In this document: in pieces, positions 1 to 11,268 of the stretch
Layout: each line of letters opens with the position of its first letter
Position numbering within the stretch: position 1 is the first letter of the stretch
Assembly: GCF_018446385.1 (NCBI RefSeq)
Contig: NC_056003.1
Coordinates: 26,347,198-26,411,197 of the forward strand
Length of the DNA: 64,000 nucleotides
Direction: 5' to 3'
Source: Zingiber officinale
Lineage: Eukaryota > Streptophyta > Magnoliopsida > Zingiberales > Zingiberaceae
Program-made: the position numbers and the translations under genes
Notes under the pieces: model-generated
Told to the model about the DNA's origin: nothing
What the model saw: the letters and a program-made list of their open reading frames with translations, nothing else
The model's database searches: none

Positions 1-71
1 CAGAGAAGATTAGCATGGCCCCTGCGCAAGGATGACACGCATAAATCGAGAAATGGTCCAAATTTTTTTTT
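1..71 (+). ncRNA. U6: U6 spliceosomal snRNA, 3' part (truncated by window edge)
   Basis: Positions 1-62 match the conserved 3' two-thirds of plant U6 snRNA. The match starts inside the ACAGAGA box (first A lost at the window edge), runs through the AGATTAGCATGGCCCC stretch that pairs with U4 and forms the catalytic internal stem-loop, and ends in the conserved TGGTCCAAA. Nine T residues (63-71) follow and serve as the RNA polymerase III terminator. U6 is the catalytic-core RNA of the spliceosome. The 5' stem and the promoter (USE and TATA box) lie outside the window, so I cannot say whether this is an expressed locus or a dispersed U6 pseudogene. The visible part has no obvious damage. Confidence 0.93.
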
Positions 72-210
72 CCTAACCTGCAATCGGCCCCTGAACCCTA
101 GATTTTTTCCCCCCCTGTTTCTTCCATGTTTTGTTGTTTCAAATTTTTTTTTTCTAACCTGCAATCGTAGATTTTTTTTCCTCGTGTTTCTTCGATGTTT
201 TGTTGTTTCT
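61..210 (+). repeat. Tandem duplication of the U6 3' flank
   Basis: Two adjacent diverged units (about 61-140 and 141-210) each run: A-then-T tract, CTAACCTGCAATCG, a T/C-rich stretch, then TTCTTC.ATGTTTTGTTGTTTC. The second unit lacks about 12 bases found in the first. The duplication includes the pol III T-tract, so the locus carries a second T-run that could act as a backup terminator. Confidence 0.75.
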
Positions 211-3200
211 ATTTAGATTGGATCATCCTTCTTTTTGAGTTCAAAACCCTACCTTGTGTGTTCTTTTTCATCATTGTTGTGCTTTCTGATTCTTATTCTT
301 GGATCCTTTTCTTGAGTTCGTTTTACAATAGCAAAGTCTAATTGGAATATGGAAGAAGTAGATTGTGTGCTTTAGAATTATATCTTTATATAATGTCACC
401 AATGACTGATAAATAACTAAAAACAGACCAAACCAAGAAGAAGAAAAAAAAACTGAATCTCATGTGAAACATGAAGTATATTCATATTTTGTTTGCTTCC
501 AAATTTCTAATAGATTATGTTTGTATCTATCAAATGAGCTGAATTACTTATAGTTAAATTCTTGTTTTTCTTATGACAGATTGTAAAAGCTGGTGATCAT
601 TTGTAGTTCATTTGAAATAGAAGCTGCAGGACCACTCAGATTTGGAAACTCATTGCATCTCTTCCAAGGGACTTATTAAAAGGTGAATTTTAATTGGGAA
701 TGAATATTTGATTTCAGAAATTGTTTCATTTAGTTCATGCCAGCCAACTGCCAAGTAATGAAATAAGAAAAAGAAACTAAAAAAAAATGATATTTATCGA
801 TAGTGAATCAAGAGAAAGGTCAACCTAATATCAAAAATAAAAAAATGGATTGAATGAATAAAGAGACTTTTAACTCGCTTAAGAGAGACTTTCTTAGATG
901 AAAGTACTCTTTCTTTTTTTTTTTTTTTTGATAATTCAGGTGTCCAAGTTTTGCCCGATTAATTCTGGAGGTAGACGACCTTCTCCCTAGTTGGCCTACC
1001 AGGTAAATCCGGAACCAACTTATGGATTCAAACTCTAGTCCCTCTTATTTGTTCCCCTAAATATTTTACCACCCGTGGGAGCCGAAAGCACTCTTTTTTT
1101 AGTTGTTCGTGAATTTTAGCTTACCGGCCGCCATTTATACTGGATTCTTCCATTGAGCTGCAATTAATAAGTTGATCTTCATCATTTTCCCATTATTTTT
1201 GTCGTTGTTAATTAAGCAAGTATTTCTTGCAACTGAGGTTATCTTGGTTAGCGATCTTTAATCCAGATTTATGGAGTTCTCTCATATTTGATTTTATGAT
1301 CTATAGCTGTAGCATCATTCTAGCATAGATTGAATGTTAATGATGTTCATACGTGTCTGTCTATAAACTTGGAGCAAACTGGGACTTAACTATCTGTTAG
1401 TAGCTTCAATAACACATGCAAAGGCAGCCGATACGAAAGCATCAAGATCAGTTTTGTTTTATCGGAGTACTGATATGAAGATTTCTTATTTAGTCAATGT
1501 GCATGTTTAATGTTGCGTCTGCTAGTAGCCGCCCGTTATTTACCTCCTCCGTGTTGATCCTGGGACGGTTTGGCGCCTTTTGCCACCATGTTTAATGTTG
1601 CGTCTACTAGTTTATGAACAAACATCTATTCAACTAGGACTATAGGGGTTCTGGAACATGTTTGGATTCAAGAAATCAGTATACCATATCAGGCCAGGCG
1701 TGAAGATGACTTAAACTTGAAGTACATTGTTGATCTAAAAAGGAAAGCGAAGCTCTGTTTAACTGCTCTAAATTTTACCTTTCCGCGCGCGCACACGGTG
1801 GTTGTATGTTATTACTCTCTGACCAATTTGTTATGTCCATAGTGTCAAAAATTGGACCAGAAAGTTTAACTGAAAAGCTCCAAGTGACTAGCTCGTTAAA
1901 ATTCTTTGAAATATTTGATACTTCTAAAAGTGTGAATTTTATTTATGATATTCTCTTGCTCGACCGATTAAACCATCAAATCAACAGATCCTTGATCCAA
2001 TCTCCAAACTAATGCTTTCTCTATAGGAATGTGTATGATTTGATATTGAAACTAGGAGTGGTTGATTGAATATCAAGAAGGATGAACTTATTGCTCCCTT
2101 AGTTTAGTCACTACTTAAAAGCTCTACTTTTCTAGCTTCTACTAGATGTAATCCATTAATTGATTGCTTATGCTACATGAATGGTAATAATATATATCAA
2201 CTAGCTTTTACTAGGCAAATGGCTCAATTGAATGAATGATACAAAGGAGTCAATCAAGTTAGGAGGTTTAATTTGATGATACATTTAGCCATTGGGAAGA
2301 AGTAAATCAGGTACCGAGCAGGCTCTCATGCATGACAAGGGCTGAATTCTCTACTTTAGCATACAATTACAGAATTTTTTTTACTGGTTGCAAATGTGTG
2401 CATTTAAACCATAAGCAAACCCTAACCAAAACAAACATCAAGCTCGACAGTTGCAAGCAAGGGAATAAGATTCACATTTTTGTCTGCGTCCAAGTTAAGC
2501 ATGCATTGCATTATTCATCACGATTCACGGCAGCAATCAGTCACTCTGAGTAGAAGTTCTGTAACTCAAACAGAATAGATTTTACAATTCCTAAATCATT
2601 CAATAACTTTAAAAGACCTACTTGCAAAGGTGATACTAAGATCAACATTAGTGGCAGATGCATACTTACAAGTTGAGAGCGTGGAGTGCTAATTACGATC
2701 GACTTTAAGGTCGCTTTGCTTTAATTAAATTGCTGTTTTAGTTAATCTCAATGGCTTTATTATTGTTCCTAGTTTTCTAGCATCTTTCTTTTCTTAATAT
2801 GGTAACTAAATCTCTGTTAACTATGAGCAGATAAGATCGGAGTAGTATGTCACCTAGGAGGCCATCACTGGACACTATATTCGGCAAATTCTTTTCGGCT
2901 TTGCCCTATTGATTCACTGTCTATCATCAGGCAACTCCATATTGAATGGTGCAACGAAATCAAATGGAGGGAAATCCGATGTGAACATGATTTCCTTAGG
3001 CATCACTCTGTTGCTTATAAATTTGTGCTATGGACTATCCCTATCACTTACCTAGTCCACCTGATACTCAATTGACGATTTGTAGCATCGTCGGCTTTTA
3101 GTTATACAGCAGAGATCATGCTTTCTCTTGCGGCAGTTCTCAAAATGGTTTTTGCTTTGAAGTCACTGCCTCAACTCACCAATATAATAGTTGCTTGATT

Positions 3201-4450
3201 CTGTCGCGAAACCTTTGTTTTTCCAATGGTGTGTTTTGATGAACAAAGTGTTCGATGAGACGTCGGATTTTGCCTATATTTGTTTTATGATTTTGGCACT
3301 ATTGCTTCATGGATTCCTTCTATAGTTGAGGCTCTGATGGGTTATGGCTATGGCTAATGAGAGAGTCAATTAAGTTATCGTGAAAATTTGATGAACACAT
3401 AAGGTGTTCTTGATGAATTTATGTTCAACTTAACAAGCTTCTGAATCAAGTGGAATTGAAAACAAATTTAGCATCTTCGCCGAGTAGGAATTGAAGTTCC
3501 ACAAGAGCATCTTCGCTGATAGATGTTGGATGTGGTGTACTAGTAAAGCACTCAATAAGAAGATCAGAGTTCAAATTTCAAATGCGATATGTTTTGAAAG
3601 TCAATTTCCGAGGGCGAATAGATCGTGCTATAAATTTATTCGGTAGGCAGGCAAATCACGAGGAACACTGAAAGACAAAACTGATAAAAAGAAGGATGGT
3701 AAGCTATCCAAGAAAACTCCTAGGGCATGCAAAACCTAGCAGCCACACAAACGAAGCAGTCAGAGTCCAGGAGAGTGTTGGAGCTTTCTTTTGATAGTCC
3801 ACCGAGGTCATGCCTAACCACCAGTCTCTCTCTAGGAAAAGGATCTCCCTTAACTCCAAGAAACAGCCATGCCCACAGCCCATCCTGTACTGTCATAGTG
3901 GCCATATAATACGATGGTCCCAAAAGGTTTGACATAAGACATTTCTGTGTAATTACTACAATGAAATAGAACAGTTATAGACTAATCATGATAAAATGAA
4001 AACTATGTCTTTTGAAGAAATTTGAAAGTTAAGTATGCCTTTTGAGAATTTTATAATTTTAAATGTGTCTTTTGATCAATTATTATTTTGTATTTAACGA
4101 AGTTGTTTTAAGTAAAGCATTTGCAATGAGCCTTGTGGAGAGTGATGTTGGGATTGCGATGATGAAAGGGGAAGTTAATAAGATAGTTACTTAAATTCGC
4201 AAATCTCTTAGATGATTAGTTTCTTATGATTTGAAATCCTATTTAGAAGAAAGTAAGCTATGGGAAAAAAAAAATAAGGAAGGATAAACTTTAATCTTCC
4301 TTATCCATGATATGAAAGAATTTTTTATACTCTAATTTGGAGGGTAAGAAAGGGTAAGAGGAAAAAAAATATTTTTAAATTTTATCCTTGTTTTATTATA
4401 TTAATTCTAAAAATGATTATTTTAGTTATTTTTTGTGTTGTGACGAAAAA
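211..4450. other. Intergenic, no supported gene
   Basis: This is AT-rich DNA with only short open frames that resemble no family I know. A T-tract followed by a dispersed-repeat-like stretch (about 911-1100, containing ACCAGGTAAATCCGG) resembles the repeats at 6054 and 21061 and may be a degenerate SINE or other repeat. A pair of overlapping 60-70 codon frames on both strands near 3720-3935 was considered and not accepted. Confidence 0.6.
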
Positions 4451-4457
4451 CAGTCGC

Positions 4458-4572
4458 ACTTCGTCGATGTCGACTTTGATATCGACTTTAATGTCGACGT
4501 CGACGTCGATTTTGATGTCAACTTCGATGCCTATATCAACTTCAACGTCGATGTTGATTTCGATATCAAAAC
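4458..4572 (+). repeat. Degenerate hexanucleotide repeat (GTCGAY/TTTGAT type)
   Basis: About 115 bases are built from 6-base steps such as GTCGAC, GTCGAT and TTTGAT. The period is a multiple of three, so several frames on both strands stay open and translate as alternating acidic and hydrophobic residues (D-V-D-F type). The open frames on both strands here are by-products of the repeat, not genes. Confidence 0.8.
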
Positions 4573-5280
4573 CAACTCCAATTTTAAAAAATGAATTATA
4601 ATTACTTGAACATGTAAGTCTTAACCGATAAATGTATTTAAAATATATTAGGTTATTGAACGCGTAAGTTTTTAACAAAAGTGATGATAATTTTATCTTT
4701 ATATATTTAACCTTCATTACACTCACTTACTTCCAAACACGAATATACATGTTATATTAATGAACCTTCTCTCCCTCCCAAATAAAAAGAATATAAATAC
4801 TTTACTTCTCCTTCATTTTCTTCTATTCCCCTTCTAATAATAAACTTTCGCTCATTCCATCTAAACAAAGGGTTAAATTACAATCAATTTTACAGAAGTA
4901 TAAGACTAATAATATCAAATATCAATTAAAACTAACAATACCTTCATGTTCGTAAGTACGTGACACGGTTCATTTGATCCTTTCTCTGGACCGATCTAAT
5001 TTATAAATATGCAATTAAAGTAATAAATTGAATATAACGATGTCAAAAATCAATCCGATCGATTAATCTGATCCAAGTCGATCTAGACAATATCAAGTCA
5101 GGGTTGAAAGTTTTTAGATTTAGATTAAGTATTTTTGAGTTGTGTTAGGATCGGATTGATTTCGGATTAATTTAAAATTTAGAAGTTTTTTTCAGAATCG
5201 AATCAAATTTTGTTTAGAAATTAAAAGGCTTGTACGTTAATATGATCAGAATCGAATCAAGTTAGGGTTGAAGGTTAATA

Positions 5281-5347
5281 TGATAATAATAATAATAAAA
5301 TATTGACATAAATTAAAGAATTATAAAAATAATAATAATAATAATAA
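5281..5347 (+). repeat. AAT trinucleotide microsatellites
   Basis: Two short (AAT/ATA)n runs, at about 5281-5298 and 5328-5347, are separated by AT-rich sequence. Confidence 0.85.
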
Positions 5348-5444
5348 ATCAGATCAGTTGGATTATTCGGATTTTAGATTTTTAGATTGTGTTAAATTAA
5401 ATTCAGATTGAATTTTTTTAATATAATATTCTCCTAATTCACTT

Positions 5445-5916
5445 GGGCTATGTTTACTCTAGAGGGTGGATGAGGAAAGGAAAGGAATCAATGATAGAAA
5501 GTTATCTTTGGAGGAAAAGAAAAGAAAGGGTGAAGAAATCTTTTCCTTTGCACACTTGTTTATCTTGATAGAGGAAGGTGAATACTTATGATGTAATTTT
5601 GTAAATAAAAAAGGGTGCACGCGTCATTTTTTTTGGTACATAGTGTAATTTTGTGAGTTAAAAAGGATACATGCGTCATTTTTTTTTTGTATATGGTGTA
5701 ATTTTGTGAATGTAAAAGGGATACATGCGTCATTTTTTTTTCCATCCGTTGCTTTCCATCCGATTTTGAGGTGATTGATTTTGGCTCCAAAATTATCCGC
5801 GGATGGATTACATTACTTTTCCTTCGGAAAATTTTAATGAAGTAAACGACAGAAACTTTTCCACCGTGGAAACTTTTCCTTAGTTTTACTTTCCACTCTC
5901 CCAAGTAAACAGAGCC
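5445..5916. mobile_element. Tourist-like MITE, copy A
   Basis: The element starts with GGGCTATGTTTACT and ends with CCAAGTAAACAGAGCC, so its ends are inverted (GGCTCTGTTTACTTGG type). This is typical of plant PIF/Harbinger (Tourist) or related MITEs. The inside contains repeated units with ATGTAATTTTGT and GCGTCATTTTTTTT. A second, more decayed copy lies at 55049-55432, and the internal order of motifs is the same in both. I could not identify a clean 3-bp target duplication. The 114-codon minus-strand frame inside copy A is an artefact of these internal repeats. Confidence 0.7.
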
Positions 5917-6053
5917 TTAATCACCTAAACTGACACCTCTAATTGCAATATGAAGCGAGCATTCTTTAGCTACGGCAATATTAGAGGTGCTTATAACATT
6001 CTATAAATAATTAAAAATAATAATAATCTTAATTAGTCTCATTAATTATTTCT

Positions 6054-6175
6054 GGAGTGATCAGTTTGATCCCACGAAAGTTTTCCACCGACCACCAGGA
6101 TAAATCGGGAAGCGCACGTCAATTCAGAAATCCAACATTCTTTGATTACGCCCTCCATTTGGAGGAAATTTTTTT
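6054..6175 (+). repeat. Dispersed repeat upstream of the first B-box gene (copy 1)
   Basis: The segment contains TTTTCCACCGACCACCAGG, ATAAATCGGGAAGCGC and, further on, AACATTCTTTGATTACG. It matches 21061-21180, upstream of the second B-box gene, in the same orientation with scattered substitutions and a short indel. It resembles a fragment of a dispersed plant repeat. No terminal repeats were recognised. Confidence 0.7.
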
Positions 6176-7445
6176 ACAAATACATCGTAATTGAAGTTCA
6201 AATCGTGAATATTTAAGTGACTATTTGAATATCTTATCGTGACATCGTGACCCCGGGAACCTATAAATAATTTATAAGTCGTTACAAAGAGAAGCTAAAT
6301 TCTAATAAATTTTCAAAAATTGTATTTATTTTCTTTTTTTTAAAAAAAAAATACATCAATTCTAATGGGGTTTTCTTAAACGGTTCAAAGACAAATGTTA
6401 AGCGGAAGAAAACAAAATTAATAAATTATGAAAAGTGGGGCCCACACAATCCATAAATTTTAGCTGTCATGTGATTATACGAATAATTTCATAAGGGGAA
6501 AATGAAAATAAAAAAATTACCTATCATTTTTGGAAAGAAAACATGCCCCACGAGAAATAGTAATACTCGTGCACTGTTTTTTTTAATCACATGGTGATTT
6601 TATTAACTAAATAATTAAATAACAAAATGAGAAAAAATACATAAATTAAAAGAACACGTTTTATTTATATTATTAAAATATTTTTTATTCTATTAAACAA
6701 TTTTAATAAATAGTAGTTTAAAATATAAGATGTTATTTTAATAATTTTAAAATGAACAATGCTTTTAATAGATATGGATAATGAAGGATTTTTTTTAAAA
6801 AAAAAACTATCTGTAGAAAATTAATTAAATAATAAAGTGAAGAAAATTCTGTTGTAATCTTATTTATTTAATTAAATAAAATTAAGTGAAGGGAAAAAAC
6901 GGCATCGGTGACCGACTCTCACCGTTACTTTCCCTGTCGCTCGAAAAAATCTCTTACTTTTTTGTCGCTTCCTTTTTCACAGTCGCCAGTCTCTTCCTTC
7001 CCCACCCAAATCGACGCTATAACTCCTCTTTTTCTTCCAATCCCTAGCCCGGCCTCCTCGACATCGCCGCAAGGCTGTTGGCTGACGGTGGGACGTTGGA
7101 GGCATTGGAGTTCTCGCAGACCAGAGCTGTGATTATGAGGTGTGGAGGCCTGCTTGCTTCGTGGTCTGGAACCGATTTCAGTTCTCCTTTGGTTTGATTT
7201 GGCTGAAGGAAGAGCAGCAGAGCAGTGCGCGAGGCGCAATATCTTTGCTAGGTTTTTCTCGTTTTCTTTTTCTTCTTCCTCTTCTTCTTCAGTTGAAAGA
7301 TTATTTCCAAAGTGAAAGGATTCTTGCAACGGAAACTAAAAATCGTATTTTGATCTGCTGATCCGGAAAAAAAATCGTTTTTATTTTTTTATGGATCTAC
7401 TTGCTTGTTGGTCAGGCTAAGAAAGCGTCGATCGCCAGGAAGGTG

Positions 7446-7499
7446 ATGCTTGGTTGGTCGGGCGGAGGGGAGGAGGAGGAGGAGAGAGGTCTTCCATGA
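7446..7499 (+). promoter_or_regulatory. Upstream ORF overlapping the BBX20-like start codon
   Basis: An ATG at 7446 opens an 18-codon frame ([17 protein letters not shown], then stop). Its TGA (7497-7499) overlaps the main BBX ATG (7496-7498) in the tetranucleotide ATGA. A shorter upstream frame lies at 7391-7420. If the transcript starts upstream of 7391, ribosomes would have to scan past or reinitiate after these frames, which would lower or condition translation of the main protein. The frames are seen in the sequence; the regulatory role is inferred. Confidence 0.5.
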
Positions 7500-10058
7500 A
7501 GGTACTGTGCGATGTATGCGAGAGGGCGGCCGCGGCAGTAGTTTGCTGCGCGGACGAGGCAGCGCTCTGTTGGAACTGCGACGAGAAGGTCCATGCCGCC
7601 AACAAGCTCGCCGGGAAGCACCAGCGAGTGCCTCTGCTCTTCTCCAGCTCCAACTCTGATTTGTCTTCTTCTAATTCACCTTTGCGAATCCCGACTTGTG
7701 ATATCTGTCAGGTTGGTTGATCTCTCAATATTTTGCTATTTGCCACAGTCATGATCGATGGTTATTCTCCATGCCTTTGGCGCAGAGTTCTCTAGTTTGG
7801 CAAGTGCTAATTTGGTGCTTTACATTGCATATTTTTTAGTTTGATATCTATCGATTTTCTTAAAACAAAATTATCTTGGTTTCTTTCCTTGAAGTGATAA
7901 CTTTGCTTAATCAAACTTCATTGTTTCATATCATCCTTTGTTAAGACTTTTTCCTCTAGTCATGCTTAATGGTCCTTTTGACATCCTTTGCCAAAGAGTT
8001 ATGTTGTACCAATTTAAACTACTTCGATAGAGACCCACATTACCCTGTCCCATGCCACCCACATGAAGTGGATGGGATGTAATAATCATAATTGTCGGTG
8101 GGGCGGGGCAGAGATGGAGTGAGTATTTTTCTCCCCTTCCCTATCGCATTTTGCATGACTTGCTCTTAAAATTCTAGGTAACTTAGTATTTCTAGTTCTT
8201 TAACTCCTCTAATCTCGCTCTCCCTCATCATGCCCCACTAGTCATGTGGATCAGAAGTGTTTGTATGTGCTAATCTTGCACTTGTGGCAAGACAGCATTT
8301 AAAATTTTGATATGTTTGGTTTCTCATTTTATTTCGGTTTTATTTTTAAGAAAATCGAACTGTTTCTTAATTATTTTTTAGAAGAAACAATTTATTTGGT
8401 GTAACAGTGCATGTATTTATATATTCCTTCAAAAAAAACTTAGATGCTTCCATCTTTTGCAAAGATTCAGCCTTCATTCTTGATATTTTTCCTGTTTTCT
8501 CTTTTTTAATTATCCAATGTACTTGGATGGATGTTTTGTCTTATGACTCGTACCTTGATAATGTTAGGCAACTCGTCTTTGAGGATGTTAAAGTTCAATA
8601 TTTATCAGCTAAGATCAGGATTTTCAGCCATGTTCTTTGCATGCTCTTTATTTTCGAGGTTACTTCATTTTGGTGTGGTAGGTAAGAAGTCATTTGCCTA
8701 GCCTCTTTGATTGATAGGTCTTCGTCTCCTTTTAAACCTCAAGTACAATTCTTTTGGCTCGCTACAAAGAGGCAATCAGCCTTCACGTTTTAAAATCTAA
8801 ATATTTTCCTTTGAAAGGAAAACATGAATTCCTTTGCGTGATGATATTAAGCTTATGGAAGTTCTAAGATAGTTACTGATAACATATAAGTAAACCTATT
8901 TAGGCTGATTTTGTTTTCAGACATGAACTTGCGGTAGACTAAAACATAGTTAAAAATTCAATGTGCCATGTTGAATTTAGATGAGTTAATCAGAAATGAA
9001 ATAAGAAAAGGAAAATAAGGGTCTATTAAAGCTGTTCATGACAGCAAGTGGCTTCGTAAATACTGTCCTGTGTCTAGATAGGCAGTTGGCAGAAATAAGC
9101 CTTCATAAATACCGTTGACAAAAGGTTGCATAACTCGACTACCTTCTTGGCGAAAGCATCTGCTCAATTTTCATTTTTGTGTTGGTGATATTACTAACAA
9201 AGAACAGTTACTGCAACTTCGATTGATCATATTTAAGAGAATAATTGAGATGGTATGACCATGCTGAAATATGCAACCAATACATTATATTGATCAGTTG
9301 AATCCACTAAAGGCAATGTGAGACATAGGAGACCAAAGGAAATTCTAGTTTATATAAACTAAATTTTCTTCGAGATCCAAATGTGGTAGACCCTAAGAGT
9401 TCATACTGGTATAGCTTATTGTTGTCAGCACAAACTACCTTTTCTTAGGCGATGTGTTCAACACCATGTTGAATGTTCCATGATGGTTATTTGATTCCCC
9501 TTATACTTTTGTTAGTTGTTAACTTTCTTGCAATTCTGTTAGTTGTTTCTGTATCGGCACTACTCTTAATTTTGTCGTGGCAGATGGAACTACATATGAA
9601 AGAACATTTGGCTTTTATCACTGAAACTACTAACTTTTGGTATTGCATTGCAGGAGAAACCCGGGTACTTCTTCTGCTTGGAGGACCGAGCACTGCTGTG
9701 CCGGCAGTGCGACGTGGGCATCCACACAGCCAGCCCTTACGTGTCATCGCATCAGCGTTTACTGATCACCGGTGTGAGAGTTGCACTTGAACACCATCTT
9801 GCTAGTGATGGTAACAAGAACAGCAGCTGCAGCAATGGCAACAACACGAGTAGCAACAGTAACAGCAACAGCAACAGCATCCCGCGAACACCAGTGGTCT
9901 CGGCCTCAGCCGATTCCAGTGCCAACAAGAAGCTTCCGGAGGCCACACCAGGGTACGCTGTGGAGGAGGGTTCAAGGCCGCAATGGCCATGGAATGACCT
10001 TCTCGACAACTTTGAATTCGATCCTTACGGGTTTTCAGAGCCCGGTTCCTCAAGTTGA
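7496..10058 (+). CDS. Double B-box zinc finger protein, BBX20/BBX22-like (subfamily IV)
   Basis: There are two coding exons, 7496-7711 and 9654-10058 (TGA at 10056-10058), with a 1,942-bp GT-AG intron 7712-9653. They give a 206-aa protein. B-box 1 (residues about 1-45) starts MKVLCDVCE and keeps [21 protein letters not shown]-box 2 (about 68-110) contains CDICQ (split by the intron), [15 protein letters not shown] and HQR. After the boxes comes ITGVRVAL, then an Asn/Ser-rich linker (about 120-150), and a C-terminal [13 protein letters not shown] motif. There is no CCT domain, which places it in the two-box subfamily IV (STH/BBX18-25). Relatives are nuclear cofactors of the bZIP factor HY5 in light signalling and are often COP1 targets. 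The start is the conserved MK..C of the family. The protein is shorter than Arabidopsis BBX21/22 and lacks their long tail, so it is closer in length to BBX20. A further 3' exon cannot be excluded, but I saw none. Confidence 0.88.
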
Positions 10059-10424
10059 AATTGATTGAGGAACAATTCATTCCTCGGTTTCCTTCAGCAA
10101 GTAAAATAAGAGTGATAGCCGAGTGACAGGCATATTAAAGTGTTCGTCTAAGATTGTTCTATTTAACGTCATTGTCTTGTTGATTCTCATGGTTGATATC
10201 GGTAAATTCGAATACTGGTGACTCAAACTGATGATTTATTGACCCTCTATACTAAGTTTGGTCGATCTACAATGATTTAGGTTGACTTACTAGGTTAGGT
10301 ATTTGTTGGACAATCCATGGGAGATAATTAGAGATTTTTAGCTAAATAGAAATTACATAAAATTAATATTAGCTTATCTAGTGAGATGATCTGAGCATAT
10401 ATAATCTTAGGTTGTTTGTCTTGA

Positions 10425-10930
10425 AAGTTAGACCGAGCTATTAGGTTTTTCGGAAGATGGTTGATTTGTATCGTTGAGTCTCAGTCGAGTTTGAGTTGTA
10501 AGTCAAGTTAGCCGAATGCTCTGAATGTCGAGTCTAGATGCAAGTTGTCCGAGTGAATGTCGAGTTGAAAGGTAGGCCGAGATATTAGGTTTTTCAGAAT
10601 ATGGTTGATTTGTATCGTCGAGTCCCAGTCAAGTTCGAGTTGTAAGTCAAGTTAGTCGAATGCTCTGAGTGTCGAGTCTGGATGCAAGTTGTCCGAGTGA
10701 ATGTCGAGCAGAAGTTGAGTGCTCTCGAGTGGATGCCGAGTGGAAGCTGAGTGCTCTCGAATGGACGCCGAGTGAAAGATGAGTACTCTCGAGTGGACGT
10801 CGAATGCTCCCAAGTGGGCGTCGTCGAGTGCTCCCGAGTGTATGTCACCAAGTACTCCTGAGTGGATGTCAAGCGGAAGCCAAGTGCCCTTGAGTGGAAG
10901 AAGGGTCCGGATTGTCGAGTTGGGAAATGA
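10425..10930 (+). repeat. Tandem repeats downstream of the BBX20-like gene (142-bp and ~36-bp units)
   Basis: Two copies of a unit of about 142 bp (from about 10431 and 10573) share ATTAGGTTTTTC, ATGGTTGATTTGTATCGT and GATGCAAGTTGTCCGAG. They pass into a shorter array (about 10705-10930) of units resembling GAGTGCTCTCGAGTGGATG and GCCGAGTGGAAGCT. The 153-codon minus-strand frame covering it reads as a repetitive Ser/Thr/Arg-rich product and is not a gene. The block may be part of a decayed LTR. Confidence 0.75.
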
Positions 10931-11268
10931 AGATGTCGAGACCTACTTTCAAGCAGTTTTCTTGAAATAGATTCGCCTAACCTTCGGTTGTACTTCGAAG
11001 TTCTCTTGAGTTGTCTATTTCTCATGATACAATGGCAGACTATGATCTCCACCAAGTACTAATGGTCATGGGGCATTGAGGACATACTCGATTGCTATCA
11101 CAGGTGAATATGCCAAGTGAGTGCATGACAGAGAGAAAAAATGGGGAACGAAGATGGAAAGATTTGTTTAAGTGTTTGCTCTGTGTTCTCCGCTAATGAC
11201 CTCCTTATAAAGGAGCTTAGCCTTTAGTAGTAGTAAATGGTCGAATAAAAGTCATTTAATGTCATTAC

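Noticed and set aside
3720-3935. 71-codon minus frame with LWAWLFLGVKGDPFPRE and a 60-codon plus frame
   Set aside because: It looked coding-like and an organellar insertion was considered, but I could not match any known protein and the two frames overlap on opposite strands.
9752-10080. 85- and 92-codon minus frames with poly-Leu and Cys-rich runs
   Set aside because: They are antisense shadows of the Asn/Ser-rich linker (AAC/AGC repeats) in BBX exon 2.
10059-11260. An additional 3' exon for the BBX20-like gene
   Set aside because: No acceptor followed by the VP-containing tail of BBX21/22 was found. The stop after SEPGSSS fits a short family member.
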